Source: Fluviicola sp.
Lineage (GTDB): Bacteria; Bacteroidota; Bacteroidia; Flavobacteriales_D; Crocinitomicaceae
DNA: 64,000 nt
Direction of reading: 5' to 3'
Assembly: GCF_039596395.1 (NCBI RefSeq)
Contig: NZ_JBCNJT010000001.1
Location: 651,315-715,314, forward strand
The position numbers and the translations under genes were made by a program. Positions within the stretch are counted from its first letter, which is position 1, and each line of letters starts with the position of its first letter. Under the pieces are notes generated by a model that searched no databases, was not told the DNA's origin, and was given only the letters and a program-made list of their open reading frames with translations. Positions 15,929 to 26,000 of this stretch are shown here, in pieces.

Positions 15929-17207
15929 TTGGATTATTGCCATGCGCGAACTGAGAGAACGATTGGGTAGCCGTTCCTTTATACTGATGGCCATTCTGGG
16001 CCCGCTGGTAGTACTTACATTTACCTACCTGATTTTTCAATTCGGGGGAAAAGAACAGCAAAAATGGCATGTACTGATCGTTGATCCTGCCAATATCATG
16101 GAACACAAAATCATGGCTGCCGAAGATCCGAATATTCAGTATTCCTTTGCGACGAATTATATCGAGATCGAACATTTTGCCAAAGAAAAGCGTTTCGAGG
16201 ATTTCGATGCGATGGTGGAAGTAAACGAAAAAGTCTTGTCGAATAAGTCATGCTTTTTGTTTTACCGGGAAAAACCGTCTTTTACGATGTCGGTGAATAT
16301 CCGCTACCAGGTGGAAAGAAGATTGGAGGAAGTGCTGGCAAAACAGTTCACCAAGTTGTCGGTAGCCGATTTCCGGAAGATCAAACAACCCTTGAATTTT
16401 GCATTCCGGAATGTATATGATCCGAATGATGTGAAAAGCGATATGGCCGGATGGGTCGGATTGTTCTTCGGAGCGGTCATTTTTGTGTTTATTTTCCTGT
16501 TCGGGATGACGATTTTGCGTTCTGTTTCCCGGGAGAAAACGAACCGGGTGGTAGAGATCTTACTTGCCACTGTGAAACCAAGATCTCTCATGCTGGGAAA
16601 GATCCTGGGAATAGGAATCAGTGCTTTTTTACAGGTGTTTTTGTGGTGTTTGATCATCGGATTGGGCTTGTATTTTATGCGGGAAACCATATTTGTAGAC
16701 ATGTATGATGCATCGAACCAGGTAGCCGGGCAAGTCAGCGATTACAATCAGTTTGTAGAATTGGTGTTCGACCGCGTTCAATTCGGCGTGATGTTATTCT
16801 ATTTTTCCCTGTTCTTTGCCTGCGGATATTTGTTCTATGGAGCTTTCTTCGCGGCATTGGGAGCAGTTTCAGGTTCGGAATCAGACGGACAGCAGTTCCT
16901 GATCCCTTTGATCCTGATTTTGTGTTTCGCTTTGTATGCCGGATATTTTGCGCTGGAAAACCCGGATAGCCCGTGGACTACTTTTTTGATGTACTTCCCG
17001 TTCACCTCACCGGTGGTAGCCATGGTGAAATTAGCCATGGGATTTGCAGAAGGGGATGCGTACCAATTATTTGTTTCATTATTTTTACTCCTGGTAAGCT
17101 CCATTGGTGTCATAGCAATTGCAGCACGATTATTCAAGAATGGCTTGCTTCAATTTGGACATACGCTACGATTTAAAAATATTATTCTTTGGTTGAAAGT
17201 CAAATAA
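15918..17207 (+). CDS. ABC transporter permease (NatB/ABC-2 type)
   Basis: 429 residues. One N-terminal membrane helix (ILMAILGPLVVLTFTYLI), a large extracytoplasmic domain of about 150 residues, then five to six helices from GWVGLFFGAVIFVFIFLFG on. SREKTNRVVEILLATVKPRSLMLGK is the ABC-2 coupling-type segment. This architecture is that of NatB-like exporters. It starts inside the ATPase gene and ends 1 nt before ppx, giving a compact unit of CPBP protease, ATPase, permease and ppx. Confidence 0.93.
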   Translation: MRNSWIIAMRELRERLGSRSFILMAILGPLVVLTFTYLIFQFGGKEQQKWHVLIVDPANIMEHKIMAAEDPNIQYSFATNYIEIEHFAKEKRFEDFDAMVEVNEKVLSNKSCFLFYREKPSFTMSVNIRYQVERRLEEVLAKQFTKLSVADFRKIKQPLNFAFRNVYDPNDVKSDMAGWVGLFFGAVIFVFIFLFGMTILRSVSREKTNRVVEILLATVKPRSLMLGKILGIGISAFLQVFLWCLIIGLGLYFMRETIFVDMYDASNQVAGQVSDYNQFVELVFDRVQFGVMLFYFSLFFACGYLFYGAFFAALGAVSGSESDGQQFLIPLILILCFALYAGYFALENPDSPWTTFLMYFPFTSPVVAMVKLAMGFAEGDAYQLFVSLFLLLVSSIGVIAIAARLFKNGLLQFGHTLRFKNIILWLKVK

Positions 17208-17208
17208 C

Positions 17209-18102
17209 ATGCGTGTAGCGGTCATTGATCTGGGTACGAATACATTTAATTTACTGATTGCGGATGTGCATTCCGCAGGATTTGATATTGTCCATAGCTC
17301 CAAAGAAGGAGTTGCGCTCGGAATGGGAGGGATCAATGAAGGATTGATTTCACCCGAAGCAATGGAGAGGGCTGCCCGTGCATTTGAAAAATTCAAGGGA
17401 ATTTGTGACCAGTTCCAGGTGGAAACAGTTACCGGAATCGGTACTTCGGCGGTCCGTGATGCCAGCAATAAAGATGAGTTCATTCGCGAAATCACAAAAG
17501 GCTTTGATGTGAACATTGAAATTGTGGACGGACTGGAAGAAGCAAAACTGATTTATCAGGGAGTGAGTTGGTCCTATCAATTTGATAAAAGTTCGTTGAT
17601 CATGGATATCGGTGGCGGAAGTACGGAGTTTATCCGCATTGAAAAAGAGAAAGAATTGGAATTTATCAGTGCCAATATCGGGGTTTCAAGAGCTGTTCAG
17701 CTTTTCCCGTTGGAAGATCCGTTGAGCCGGGAAAACCGCCAGGAATTGATCAGCTGGTTTGAAGCCAATTCCAAAGAACTCAAAAGTTTTGATCCGTGTG
17801 AAGTGCTGGTCGGTGCTTCCGGAAGCTTCGAGACCTTTTATGAAATGGTTTATGAGCAGGAATTCCCGAAATCGCTGGTAAACATTCGTATTTCCAGGGG
17901 AGAATTGATGGACACACTGGATTGGATCATTAGCTCAACATCCGAGGAACGGGAAAACCATCCTTTTATCATCCCGATCCGCAGAAGAATGGCTCCTGTT
18001 GCGGCATTAAAAACGAAATGGATCATTGAGAAGTTCGGAATCAAAGAAGTGGTGATCTCACCATATTCGCTGAAAGAAGGAGTTCTCCGCAGATATTTTT
18101 GA
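17209..18102 (+). CDS. Exopolyphosphatase/GppA-family phosphatase, short form
   Basis: 297 residues, the actin-like ASKHA fold. Phosphate-1 motif AVIDLGTNTFNLL, GIGTSAVRDA, and the second phosphate motif LIMDIGGGSTEF are present. It lacks the C-terminal HD-type domain of longer exopolyphosphatases. It hydrolyses polyphosphate and/or pppGpp in characterised relatives; which one cannot be told here. The ATG follows the permease stop by a single base, so it is translated from the same mRNA. Confidence 0.9.
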   Translation: MRVAVIDLGTNTFNLLIADVHSAGFDIVHSSKEGVALGMGGINEGLISPEAMERAARAFEKFKGICDQFQVETVTGIGTSAVRDASNKDEFIREITKGFDVNIEIVDGLEEAKLIYQGVSWSYQFDKSSLIMDIGGGSTEFIRIEKEKELEFISANIGVSRAVQLFPLEDPLSRENRQELISWFEANSKELKSFDPCEVLVGASGSFETFYEMVYEQEFPKSLVNIRISRGELMDTLDWIISSTSEERENHPFIIPIRRRMAPVAALKTKWIIEKFGIKEVVISPYSLKEGVLRRYF

Positions 18103-18194
18103 TGATTACGAATTCATATCGCATCCGCGTAATTCGCAATTGAACATTCATAATTATTAATTAATTGGTTATTTTCGTTCACCAATAAAAACAG

Positions 18195-19364
18195 ATGGCA
18201 AAAATACTGATCATTGATGACGAGCGCGCTATTCGCCGGGCATTGCGTGAAATTCTGGAGTTTGAAGACTTTCAGGTAGATGAAGCTGAGAATGGGGCAG
18301 AAGGGCTTGAGAAAGCAAAGAATACCTTGTACGATATTATTTTCTGCGACATCAAAATGCCGCAAATGGACGGGATGGAAGTCCTGGATGCATTGAATGC
18401 CCAGAAAATCGATTCTCCGGTCATTATGATTTCCGGTCATGGAAATATTGAAACAGCTGTTGACGCGATTAAAAAAGGTGCCTTCGATTTCATTGAAAAG
18501 CCGCTTGATCTGAACCGTATCCTGGTCACTATCCGCAATGCAAAAGACCGTGTGGTGCTGGTAGAAGAGACCAAGCAATTGAAAACGACGGTCCGTAAGT
18601 TCAAAGGATCTTCCATTATCGGTGAAACAGAAGGAATTAACAAGATCAAGGAAATGATCGAAAAAGTGGCTCCTTCCGATGCACGCGTATTGATCACCGG
18701 AGCGAATGGTTCCGGGAAGGAATTGGTAGCCCGTTCGTTGCACGATCTGTCCAACCGCAAAAAAATGCCTTTTGTAGAAGTAAACTGTGCTGCTATTCCG
18801 GGAGAATTGATCGAAAGTGAATTATTCGGCCATGAAAAAGGAGCATTTACTTCGGCGGTAAAAGATAAGAAAGGGAAATTTGAACTGGCTTCCGGCGGAA
18901 CGTTATTCCTGGATGAAATCGGGGATATGAGTGCTTCCGCGCAGGCGAAAGTATTGCGTGCTTTGCAGGAAAATGTCATCCAGCGTGTTGGTAGCGAGCG
19001 CGATATTAAAATCGATGCGCGTGTGATTGCTGCAACCAATAAGGACTTGCGAAAAGAAATCGAAGAAGGGCGTTTCAGAGAGGATTTGTACCACCGTTTG
19101 GCGGTTATTTTAATTCACGTTCCTTCGTTGAATGAGCGCCGGGAAGACATCCCGATGCTTGCAGAACATTTTATTGCGCTGGTTTGCAACGAGCACGGGA
19201 TTCCGAAAAAAGAATTTACGGATGATGCGTTACTGGAATTGCAACAAACCGACTGGACTGGAAATATCCGGGAATTGCGAAATATCGTGGAACGTTTGGT
19301 GATTCTTTGCGGCGCGAAGATTACGGGTGACGATGTGCGCATGTTCGCGAATCCTAAGAAATAA
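18195..19364 (+). CDS. NtrC-type sigma-54 activator without DNA-binding domain
   Basis: 389 residues. Receiver domain 1-120 with Asp52 (FCDIKMPQMDG), then the AAA+ ATPase: Walker A ITGANGSGKE, sigma-54 loop GAFTSA in place of GAFTGA, Walker B GGTLFLDEIGDM, sensor I region VIAATNKDL, and the lid domain ending NIRELRNIVERL. The protein stops about 20 residues later, with no Fis-type helix-turn-helix, so it must act from solution or through a partner. A GAFTSA loop is unusual but, from memory, is common in Bacteroidota homologues. No kinase gene is adjacent. It is convergent with the following lipoprotein across a large palindrome. Confidence 0.92.
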   Translation: MAKILIIDDERAIRRALREILEFEDFQVDEAENGAEGLEKAKNTLYDIIFCDIKMPQMDGMEVLDALNAQKIDSPVIMISGHGNIETAVDAIKKGAFDFIEKPLDLNRILVTIRNAKDRVVLVEETKQLKTTVRKFKGSSIIGETEGINKIKEMIEKVAPSDARVLITGANGSGKELVARSLHDLSNRKKMPFVEVNCAAIPGELIESELFGHEKGAFTSAVKDKKGKFELASGGTLFLDEIGDMSASAQAKVLRALQENVIQRVGSERDIKIDARVIAATNKDLRKEIEEGRFREDLYHRLAVILIHVPSLNERREDIPMLAEHFIALVCNEHGIPKKEFTDDALLELQQTDWTGNIRELRNIVERLVILCGAKITGDDVRMFANPKK

Positions 19365-19371
19365 ATACCAT

Positions 19372-19415
19372 AAAAACATGTAGGGACGCGATGCATCGCG
19401 TCCCTACATGTTTTT
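19372..19415. repeat. Perfect 44-bp palindrome (family member D), bidirectional terminator candidate
   Basis: AAAAACATGTAGGGACGCGATG meets its exact reverse complement with no loop. It lies 7 nt after the regulator stop and 18 nt before the stop of the convergent lipoprotein gene. A run of A on one side and T on the other would serve termination in both directions. Confidence 0.92.
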
Positions 19416-19433
19416 ATTCCCAACGGGAATGAA

Positions 19434-19871
19434 TTATTTCTTCATTTCTTTCGCACCCATTTTCATGATTGCGTAAGTAAATTCACATCCTTTTTTTGCT
19501 TTCAAAGCATTCAAGATCTTTTCGATCACTTCATCTTCCGATTCAGAAGTGTAAACTTGGTCGTATTTTTTCTCCAGGTCTTTTGAACAGCTTTGCATTT
19601 CTGTCCCCAGTTCCTGCATTGCCTGCGCATCTGCCATCCCTTTTTCAAGATCTTTCATCATAACAGCTGTCATGGCTTTTTCCATGTCTGTTCCGTCTTT
19701 TTCAGACTGAATGATCGCATTTTTCATTTCATCGGAAATACCGTCCGAAGACTTGTTTACACAATCGCACATGTCTGATGCCATTGCATCGTAATCCGCA
19801 TCGCTTGCCATGTTACAGGAAGTCACCAGGACCGCACTTGAAACAGCAAGTAATAGTAATAACTTTTTCAT
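19434..19871 (-). CDS. Small cysteine-containing lipoprotein, unknown function
   Basis: 145 residues, not recognised. Lipoprotein signal ends VTSC (Cys19). The mature part is helical, methionine-rich and acidic, with a CDC pair (Cys35, Cys37) after a DAMASDM segment, a single cysteine in MQSCSKD and another in KKGCEFTY. Four cysteines in a small periplasmic helical protein suggest two disulphides or a metal site, which is inference. Repeated DxE-rich helices (SEKDGTDMEKAM, SESEDEVIEKIL) are likely. It stands alone and converges with the NtrC-type gene. Confidence 0.75.
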   Translation of the reverse strand: MKKLLLLLAVSSAVLVTSCNMASDADYDAMASDMCDCVNKSSDGISDEMKNAIIQSEKDGTDMEKAMTAVMMKDLEKGMADAQAMQELGTEMQSCSKDLEKKYDQVYTSESEDEVIEKILNALKAKKGCEFTYAIMKMGAKEMKK

Positions 19872-20015
19872 CCTTCTATTTGTTTTTTCTTAAAACTAAG
19901 CAAATTAATCAGAACGGGAAATTGAAAATTGAGAACCGGGAGCGGGAAATTCATAAGCGGAAACAGAAAATTGATAAGTGATCGGGCATTTCCGGACTTA
20001 TTGAGGTATTATTTT

Positions 20016-20960
20016 TCAATTCGTGGGATTTGCCAGTTCAATTCCGCCCCATTCCAGTACATCAAAATCGTCGCGGTTCATTTTTTCCAGTTTTTGAGGC
20101 TTGATGAACACGTTCCGGTGATTATCGACAGGAGTCCAGACCATATAAACCCGGTTTAAGTGATCCGGTTTGGGTTCAATGTTCAACCGGGCAAAGAGAT
20201 CACATCCTTCATTCAAAATGAATTGTACATAAACTCTTTCGTGTTTCTGCAGTTGTGGTCCCCAAAAGGTGATGAAATCGGTCTTTTCCTTGTCATTGAA
20301 ACCCAGTTCATACAATTGCTTTTCCAACAAGGAGACAACTGTTTCCCGGCTTAGCACAAAACCACCCCGTTCGAAATCAAAGGTATTGAACCGCTGTTCT
20401 GCCTCCCAAAACAAATAAGGATAGGTTTTCCCCGCAATAGAAACCGACCCGTCGGGATGTGCGATCCCTTTCCAGTTTTTGGAATAATCCGGGTACGTGA
20501 ATGTCAGTTCTCCTGTTGTTTCCAGGTCAACAGAAATTTCCAGATCTGATTCCGGATACAGGTAAATGACCGGCTTTTTCACCGGGCGTTGATCGTTTTT
20601 TGCTTTGAAATGCAGGGAAATGATGGTTATTTGACCGGTCTTAATATCGATCGAATCGGTTTCGATTTCCTGGAAATGGCTGTCGTAATAGAATTGAAAA
20701 ACGGCTTTTTGAGGCTTACGAATGACCTCCGCTATGTTTTTATCAGATAGTTTGATGCGTTCATTGCTGCCATTCATCCCGAAACGCAATTCCCGGAAGG
20801 GGTCGTAATCCGCATCGAATTCACAAATAACCCGGATTCGTGCTCCCAGCTTATCGGGATTTTTATCCTGCTCATAACTCACGAAATAATCCGGGATCCA
20901 TTCCGGCTTGTTGGCTAATAGATCAGAGTTGATTAAAAGGAAAAACAATAGTATTCGCAT
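20016..20960 (-). CDS. KPVIYLYPE-family secreted protein, paralogue 3
   Basis: 314 residues, third gene of a three-gene tandem. A short signal peptide (RILLFFLLINSDLLA) precedes a beta-rich N-terminal region (about 25-140), then a conserved core: KKPVIYLYPESDL, GELTFTYPDYSKNWKG, GKTYPYLFWEAE, a helix with LEKQLYELGFNDKEKTDFITFWGPQL, and a C-terminus ending VLEWGGIELAN. The core also occurs in its two upstream neighbours and, as I recall, in scattered uncharacterised bacterial proteins. No catalytic motif is obvious. Its start is 3 nt after the stop of paralogue 2. Confidence 0.85.
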   Translation of the reverse strand: MRILLFFLLINSDLLANKPEWIPDYFVSYEQDKNPDKLGARIRVICEFDADYDPFRELRFGMNGSNERIKLSDKNIAEVIRKPQKAVFQFYYDSHFQEIETDSIDIKTGQITIISLHFKAKNDQRPVKKPVIYLYPESDLEISVDLETTGELTFTYPDYSKNWKGIAHPDGSVSIAGKTYPYLFWEAEQRFNTFDFERGGFVLSRETVVSLLEKQLYELGFNDKEKTDFITFWGPQLQKHERVYVQFILNEGCDLFARLNIEPKPDHLNRVYMVWTPVDNHRNVFIKPQKLEKMNRDDFDVLEWGGIELANPTN

Positions 20961-20963
20961 AAC

Positions 20964-21944
20964 TTACAGATTGGTTTCCAATTCCATTCCTCCCCATTCC
21001 ACGAGGTAATTTCCGGTGCGGTCCATGCGTTTCAAGGCAGGAACTTTCACTTCGAGTGTTTGTTCCTGAAACTCATTGGTTTCCCGGAAAAGAATGTAAA
21101 TACGGTTCTGTTTATAGGTCGGGGTGATTTCCAGAGAAGCAAGCGGATCGATGCCTTCATTCTGAACCCATATAATTTGTACCACCTTCATGTGCTGCAT
21201 GCGAGGTCCCCAATACGTAATGAAATCCGTTTTTTCGTTCTCATTAAAGCCTAATCCGGTCAATTGGTTCTCCAGATAAGTTACAGCATCTGAACCTTTA
21301 AACTGGTCGGCCCGGTTCCAATTGGGAATTAACTTCTCCGACGGAAGTATTGCATCCCAAAAAAGGTAGGGATAGCTTGAGCCGTTTAGCCGGATGGTTC
21401 CATTGGCAGAAGAAGTACCTTCCCATTCATCAGTATAAACGGGATAAGTGAATTTCAGCGCTGCATCTGTTTTGATTTTCAATTGAAAAGATTCTTCTTT
21501 TTCACTGTACAGGTAAATGACCGGTTTTTCAACCTTAATCTGGCTTCCGGAACTGGCAGATCCCTTGAAGTTTAACCCGATCTCATAGTAATGCTTTCCA
21601 GTAAATTCCCTTTCCAGATGAATCTCATCAAAATTTGCATTCACGAAGAAAGACACGCGGTGTTTTCCTTTTGACAAGGAAAGTTTAAATACCGGCTTTT
21701 TCTGAGTAACGGTGAATTTCTTCGTTTTTCCGTCAATTTTCACCTGGACGATTACCGGATGCTGATCCAACATCAGTTGTCCGTAAGAATCCTCTACCCG
21801 GAAAACGCACCGAACGCTATCCGGATGGATTTTAGATGAAACGCTGTCTTTGATAATCCAATAAGAGGGAAGTGATTCTTTTCCCCGGGAAAGCCCGAAA
21901 AAAGGAATGATCAAAAGGCAAAGAATAAACAGTTTTTGGTTCAT
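20964..21944 (-). CDS. KPVIYLYPE-family secreted protein, paralogue 2
   Basis: 326 residues, middle gene of the tandem. Signal peptide FILCLLIIPFFGLSRG; beta-rich N-terminal domain with an AKFxVxQKKP-like carboxypeptidase-regulatory feel; then EKPVIYLYSEKEE, LKFTYPVYTDEWEG, GSSYPYLFWDA, LENQLTGLGFNENEKTDFITYWGPRM and LVEWGGMELE. The start overlaps the stop of paralogue 1 by 4 nt. The DFITYWGPRM and VEWGGMELE blocks are the most strictly kept parts across the three proteins. Function unknown; extracytoplasmic. Confidence 0.85.
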   Translation of the reverse strand: MNQKLFILCLLIIPFFGLSRGKESLPSYWIIKDSVSSKIHPDSVRCVFRVEDSYGQLMLDQHPVIVQVKIDGKTKKFTVTQKKPVFKLSLSKGKHRVSFFVNANFDEIHLEREFTGKHYYEIGLNFKGSASSGSQIKVEKPVIYLYSEKEESFQLKIKTDAALKFTYPVYTDEWEGTSSANGTIRLNGSSYPYLFWDAILPSEKLIPNWNRADQFKGSDAVTYLENQLTGLGFNENEKTDFITYWGPRMQHMKVVQIIWVQNEGIDPLASLEITPTYKQNRIYILFRETNEFQEQTLEVKVPALKRMDRTGNYLVEWGGMELETNL

Positions 21945-22909
21945 AATGCTGTTGGTTTTAGTTCAAATCCACCCCATTCCAGCACATTGAAACCTTCCCG
22001 TTTAAAAGCAGGAAGTTCAACCGGAAGGACGTATTTTTCAAATTGGTTGTTCCATTCTGAAAAAGCCATGTACAAGCGGTTAATAGCTGTTGGTTGAGGA
22101 TCACATTGAATACCTGCAAACTGATTGCAGTCTTCCTGCAGGTAGAATTGGATAAAGACTTCTTCGTGTTGGACCAACCGTGGTCCCCAATAGGTAATAA
22201 AATCGGCTTTTTCAGTGGCTGTTAATCCTGCATTTGCCAGCTGTTTTTCGAGGAACGGAACAATTTCTTTTCTGGTAAGGTGATAGCCATTTGTATGTTT
22301 TGAGCAGGAGAATTCCTGTTTCGAATCCCAAAAGAGGTAAGGATAAGTTTGCCCGTTGATCTCCAGTTGTCCGGTAGGATGAAGTGTTCCTTTCCAGGCT
22401 TCCTGATACGCAGGATAGGTAAACGAAAAGTCATTGGTAGGTGTCACGCGGATCGAAAAATCAAGTTTGACAGGACTTTGCAGGTAAATTACCGGTTTAT
22501 CCACTTCGATCAGCATATTTACTGGGTTGAAATTGACCATTGCTTCGTTATCCGTTTGATTCTCTATCAGAATAGTGTCGCTGATCACTTCATCATAACC
22601 CGGGCCGGGCCAAAACTTAAAAACGGTTTTTCCTGCCGGAAGCTGAATGTATGCAGAGAATAAAGAATCCAGAACCAGTGTATCGGCAAAATCATTGACA
22701 GCGTAATAAACAATGGTCTCATATCCCAAAGGAATATCGCTGAAATTCGGGCTGCTGAAATGCAGTGACAATTTTGCCTCTCCATCTGTGATCGCTTCAT
22801 TTTTAGTGGTTTTATAGATGCAAAACCCGGGAACAGATTTCAGCTGGGATGAAGCCTTCACCGCAAAAGAGAAACCCATCAGAAGCACTAACAAGCAGCT
22901 TGTTTTCAT
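21941..22909 (-). CDS. KPVIYLYPE-family secreted protein, paralogue 1
   Basis: 322 residues, first gene of the tandem. Signal peptide LLVLLMGFSFAVKASSQ. Beta-rich region to about residue 140, then DKPVIYLQSP, FSFTYPAYQEAWKG, GQTYPYLFWDSK, LEKQLANAGLTATEKADFITYWGPRL and VLEWGGFELKP. It is the first gene transcribed of the three; no promoter is confidently seen upstream. The three proteins differ a lot outside the core, so the duplication is not recent and each copy probably has its own role. Confidence 0.85.
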   Translation of the reverse strand: MKTSCLLVLLMGFSFAVKASSQLKSVPGFCIYKTTKNEAITDGEAKLSLHFSSPNFSDIPLGYETIVYYAVNDFADTLVLDSLFSAYIQLPAGKTVFKFWPGPGYDEVISDTILIENQTDNEAMVNFNPVNMLIEVDKPVIYLQSPVKLDFSIRVTPTNDFSFTYPAYQEAWKGTLHPTGQLEINGQTYPYLFWDSKQEFSCSKHTNGYHLTRKEIVPFLEKQLANAGLTATEKADFITYWGPRLVQHEEVFIQFYLQEDCNQFAGIQCDPQPTAINRLYMAFSEWNNQFEKYVLPVELPAFKREGFNVLEWGGFELKPTAL

Positions 22910-23051
22910 AAATTGATATTAGAACATGGACTCATACACTCCAAATTCGGATTGGTTCAAATAATCCTGAAAATTAGAAAACGCGATAATTTCTGACAAA
23001 ACACCCTTTGGAAGATTAAAGTTCTTATTTTTGGTCGGACAATTTTAACTT

Positions 23052-26000
23052 ATGGATATAAAAGGCTTTTTTCAGAAAAATTGGATGTATTTCGCAATCA
23101 TCGGGATAATGTTTATCGTGATAGCGATGTTCTTTAAGCCACAATTTGAAGGATACGGTGTTAAACAGCACGATATTAAAGAGGCAAAAGGAATGAACAG
23201 TGAGCCGGAAATGTATCGGGCAAGTTCAGGAAAAGAGCCCATGTGGGTTAGTTCTGCGTTTGGCGGAATGCCAGCCGAGCAGGTATCCATGAATTATCCC
23301 GGAAACTGGTTTAAGGTGATTTCCAATCAATATTTTAAATTATTCCCCAATCCGATAGGATCCATCTTTTTACATTTCCTTTGCTTTTTATTGTTTGCAA
23401 GGCTTTTGAAACTCAATCCGTGGGTGGGATTACTGGGCGCTATAGCCTTTAGTTTTGCGAGTTATGAGTTGATTGTCATCCAGGCAGGACACATTTTTAA
23501 AACCAATGCAGTTGCATTTTTACCGGCTATTTTAGGGACTGTCATATATGCTTACCGGTCAAACAGATTATGGGGAATTATTCTTTCCGGAATCTTCATG
23601 GCTTTCGAACTGGCGATGAACCACGTGCAAATCACTTATTATTTCTTATTTATACTGTTTTTCGTAGGGGTTTATTTCTTCATAGATGCAATTCGTAAAA
23701 AGCAGCTTGCAGGATTCGGTATTACTTCTGCCGGGCTTATTGGAGTTTTTCTGCTGGCATTTGTGATTAACAGCGGGAATATCCTCCTGACGAATGACTA
23801 TGCAAAATACAGTATTCGTGGTAAAAATGATGTTTCGATTTCTCCGAACGGATTATCGGCATCGAATCAATCCGCTGGTTTGGACCGGGACTACATCACT
23901 CAATGGTCTTATGGGATCGGTGAAACATTTACCTTTATTTCCCCTTATGTGAAAGGTGGGGCATCGGAGCAAATAGGAAACTCTCCCTTTGCTGAAAAAA
24001 TCCAAAACAGTGAGTTGTCTCAGGACCAGATAAATGCAGCTTTGAGTGGATATTCCTATTGGGGAACTCAACCAAGTACTTCAGGACCTGTTTATATCGG
24101 AATAGTAGTATGTATGCTTGCTTTCCTGGGATTGTTCTTTCTGAAGGACAAAATCAAGTGGGCGCTTTTTGCAGTGACGATTCTGGCAGTGATGCTTTCC
24201 TGGGGTAAAAATTTCATGGGGCTGACCAATTTCTTTATAGATCATGTTCCGGCATACGATAAATTCAGAGCTATAACCATGATATTGATCATTGTGGAGC
24301 TTACTATTCCGGTAATGGGGGTATTGTTCCTGAATGAATTGATAAAGCAGCGTGAAGCAATTCTTGTTCAGAAGAAAAAGTTTATGATTGTGACGGGAGC
24401 TTTTGTTGTTTTCCTCATTGCAGTAAAAATCGCCGGATTGGGAGATGGTTACACCAACCCGATGGAAGCGAAACAATATGCCGGATTGAATGAAATGTAT
24501 ACCAAGCAGGTCATGCAGATGGATCCGCAAACGGCTGCACAATATCAATTGGATCTTTCCAATCCACAGCAGTTACAGCAGTTTGTTACCGCTCAGGTAG
24601 ACCGTCAGATGGATTCATATGCAGCTGTTAAAATGGCCCGAAAAGAAATCTTTAACTCCAGTATGAACCGGTCTATCCTGTTTGCGATACTGGCGGGAGG
24701 TTTACTGGTGATTTTCCTGAATATTAAAACAGAAAAAACGGCAAACACGGTATTGATTGCCGGATTGGTGATTTTAACATTTGCCGACATGCTTCCTGTT
24801 GCCTACAATTACCTGGGGGCTTCTGATGATGCTTCGGGAACCGGATACAAATACTGGGAAGAAAAAGGGATCAATAATTACCCGATTTCGGCAACAAAAG
24901 GAGATAACGAAATACTGGCCGCTGAAATAGCTGCAAGGCCTTCACTTGCTTCGGTTGTAAAAAATGCACAGGCAGCAGGAGAGCAAAAAGCAGATGAATT
25001 GGGGTATGACGGTGCAGCCCGGGCCAATGTAATTAATACCTATCGTTTCCATGCTTTAAGAATGGCAACGAATTACCGGGTACTTGATTTCTCCGGTGGA
25101 TTTAACAGCAGCAGAGCTTCTTATTTCCATAAATCGCTTGGAGGCTATCACGGAGCGAAGTTGAGAAATATCAATAACCTGATAGAATTCCATTTGTCCC
25201 GAACGAATAACAAAGTTTTGGATATGATGAATGTGAAATACTTCCTGCAGCCGCTTGAAAATGGAATGGACACAGCTATCCTGAATCCGACTGCTTTGGG
25301 AAATGCCTGGTTGGTAAAAAGTGTTCGCGAAGAAGCAACTGTTAATGATGAAATCAGAGCCCTTGGGAACAAATTTAAAGCAGAAAACAGGGGAGGAGGT
25401 GTCTTTCTGGTAAATAAAATGCCTGTAAAAGATGCGGTAGTTTACGGTGGTGAAGCTCTTCAATACCTGGTTCCGGGCCGCCGTGATACGCTGAATGTAC
25501 AATTGGCTTCCGGCTTAGCTAAAGGCCAGGAGGCAATGTTTGTAATGGATGTAAACGGAGCAACGAACCTGGTTCCGTTGATCACTTTGACGATGGATAC
25601 CACCAAGTCCTTCACTCCGCTTGTTTACCTGAAGGTTGAGGATTCATTTGACCCTGCCAATGAAGCTTTGATGGTTCGGGAATTTGCGGGTAAATTGAGT
25701 TCCCGTAAATTCTCCGGAGAAGGTTCTATTAAGCTGAAAAGTTCGGTTCCGAATAAATTGACTTACGAAGCAGATGTAAAAGGAAACCAACTGGCTGTTT
25801 TCTCTGAGATTTACTATCCTTTGGGCTGGAAAGCCTTTGTGAACGGGAAGGAAGTTCCGATCCTGAAAACAGATTACCTGTTGCGCGGAATCCAGCTGAA
25901 AGATGGACACAGCAAAATTGAGTTTATTTATGATTTGCCAAAATATGCAACCTTGACAATGGTGGCCAGAATCGGTTCTATTCTGTTGATAGCATTATTT

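Noticed and set aside
18437..19039. A 200-codon antisense frame in the NtrC-type gene
   Set aside because: Shadow frame without domain content; the sense gene has all AAA+ motifs.
19115..19423. Short ORFs containing HRVPT peptides near 12.1, 19.4 and 47.2 kb
   Set aside because: They are translations of the palindromic repeats, not genes.
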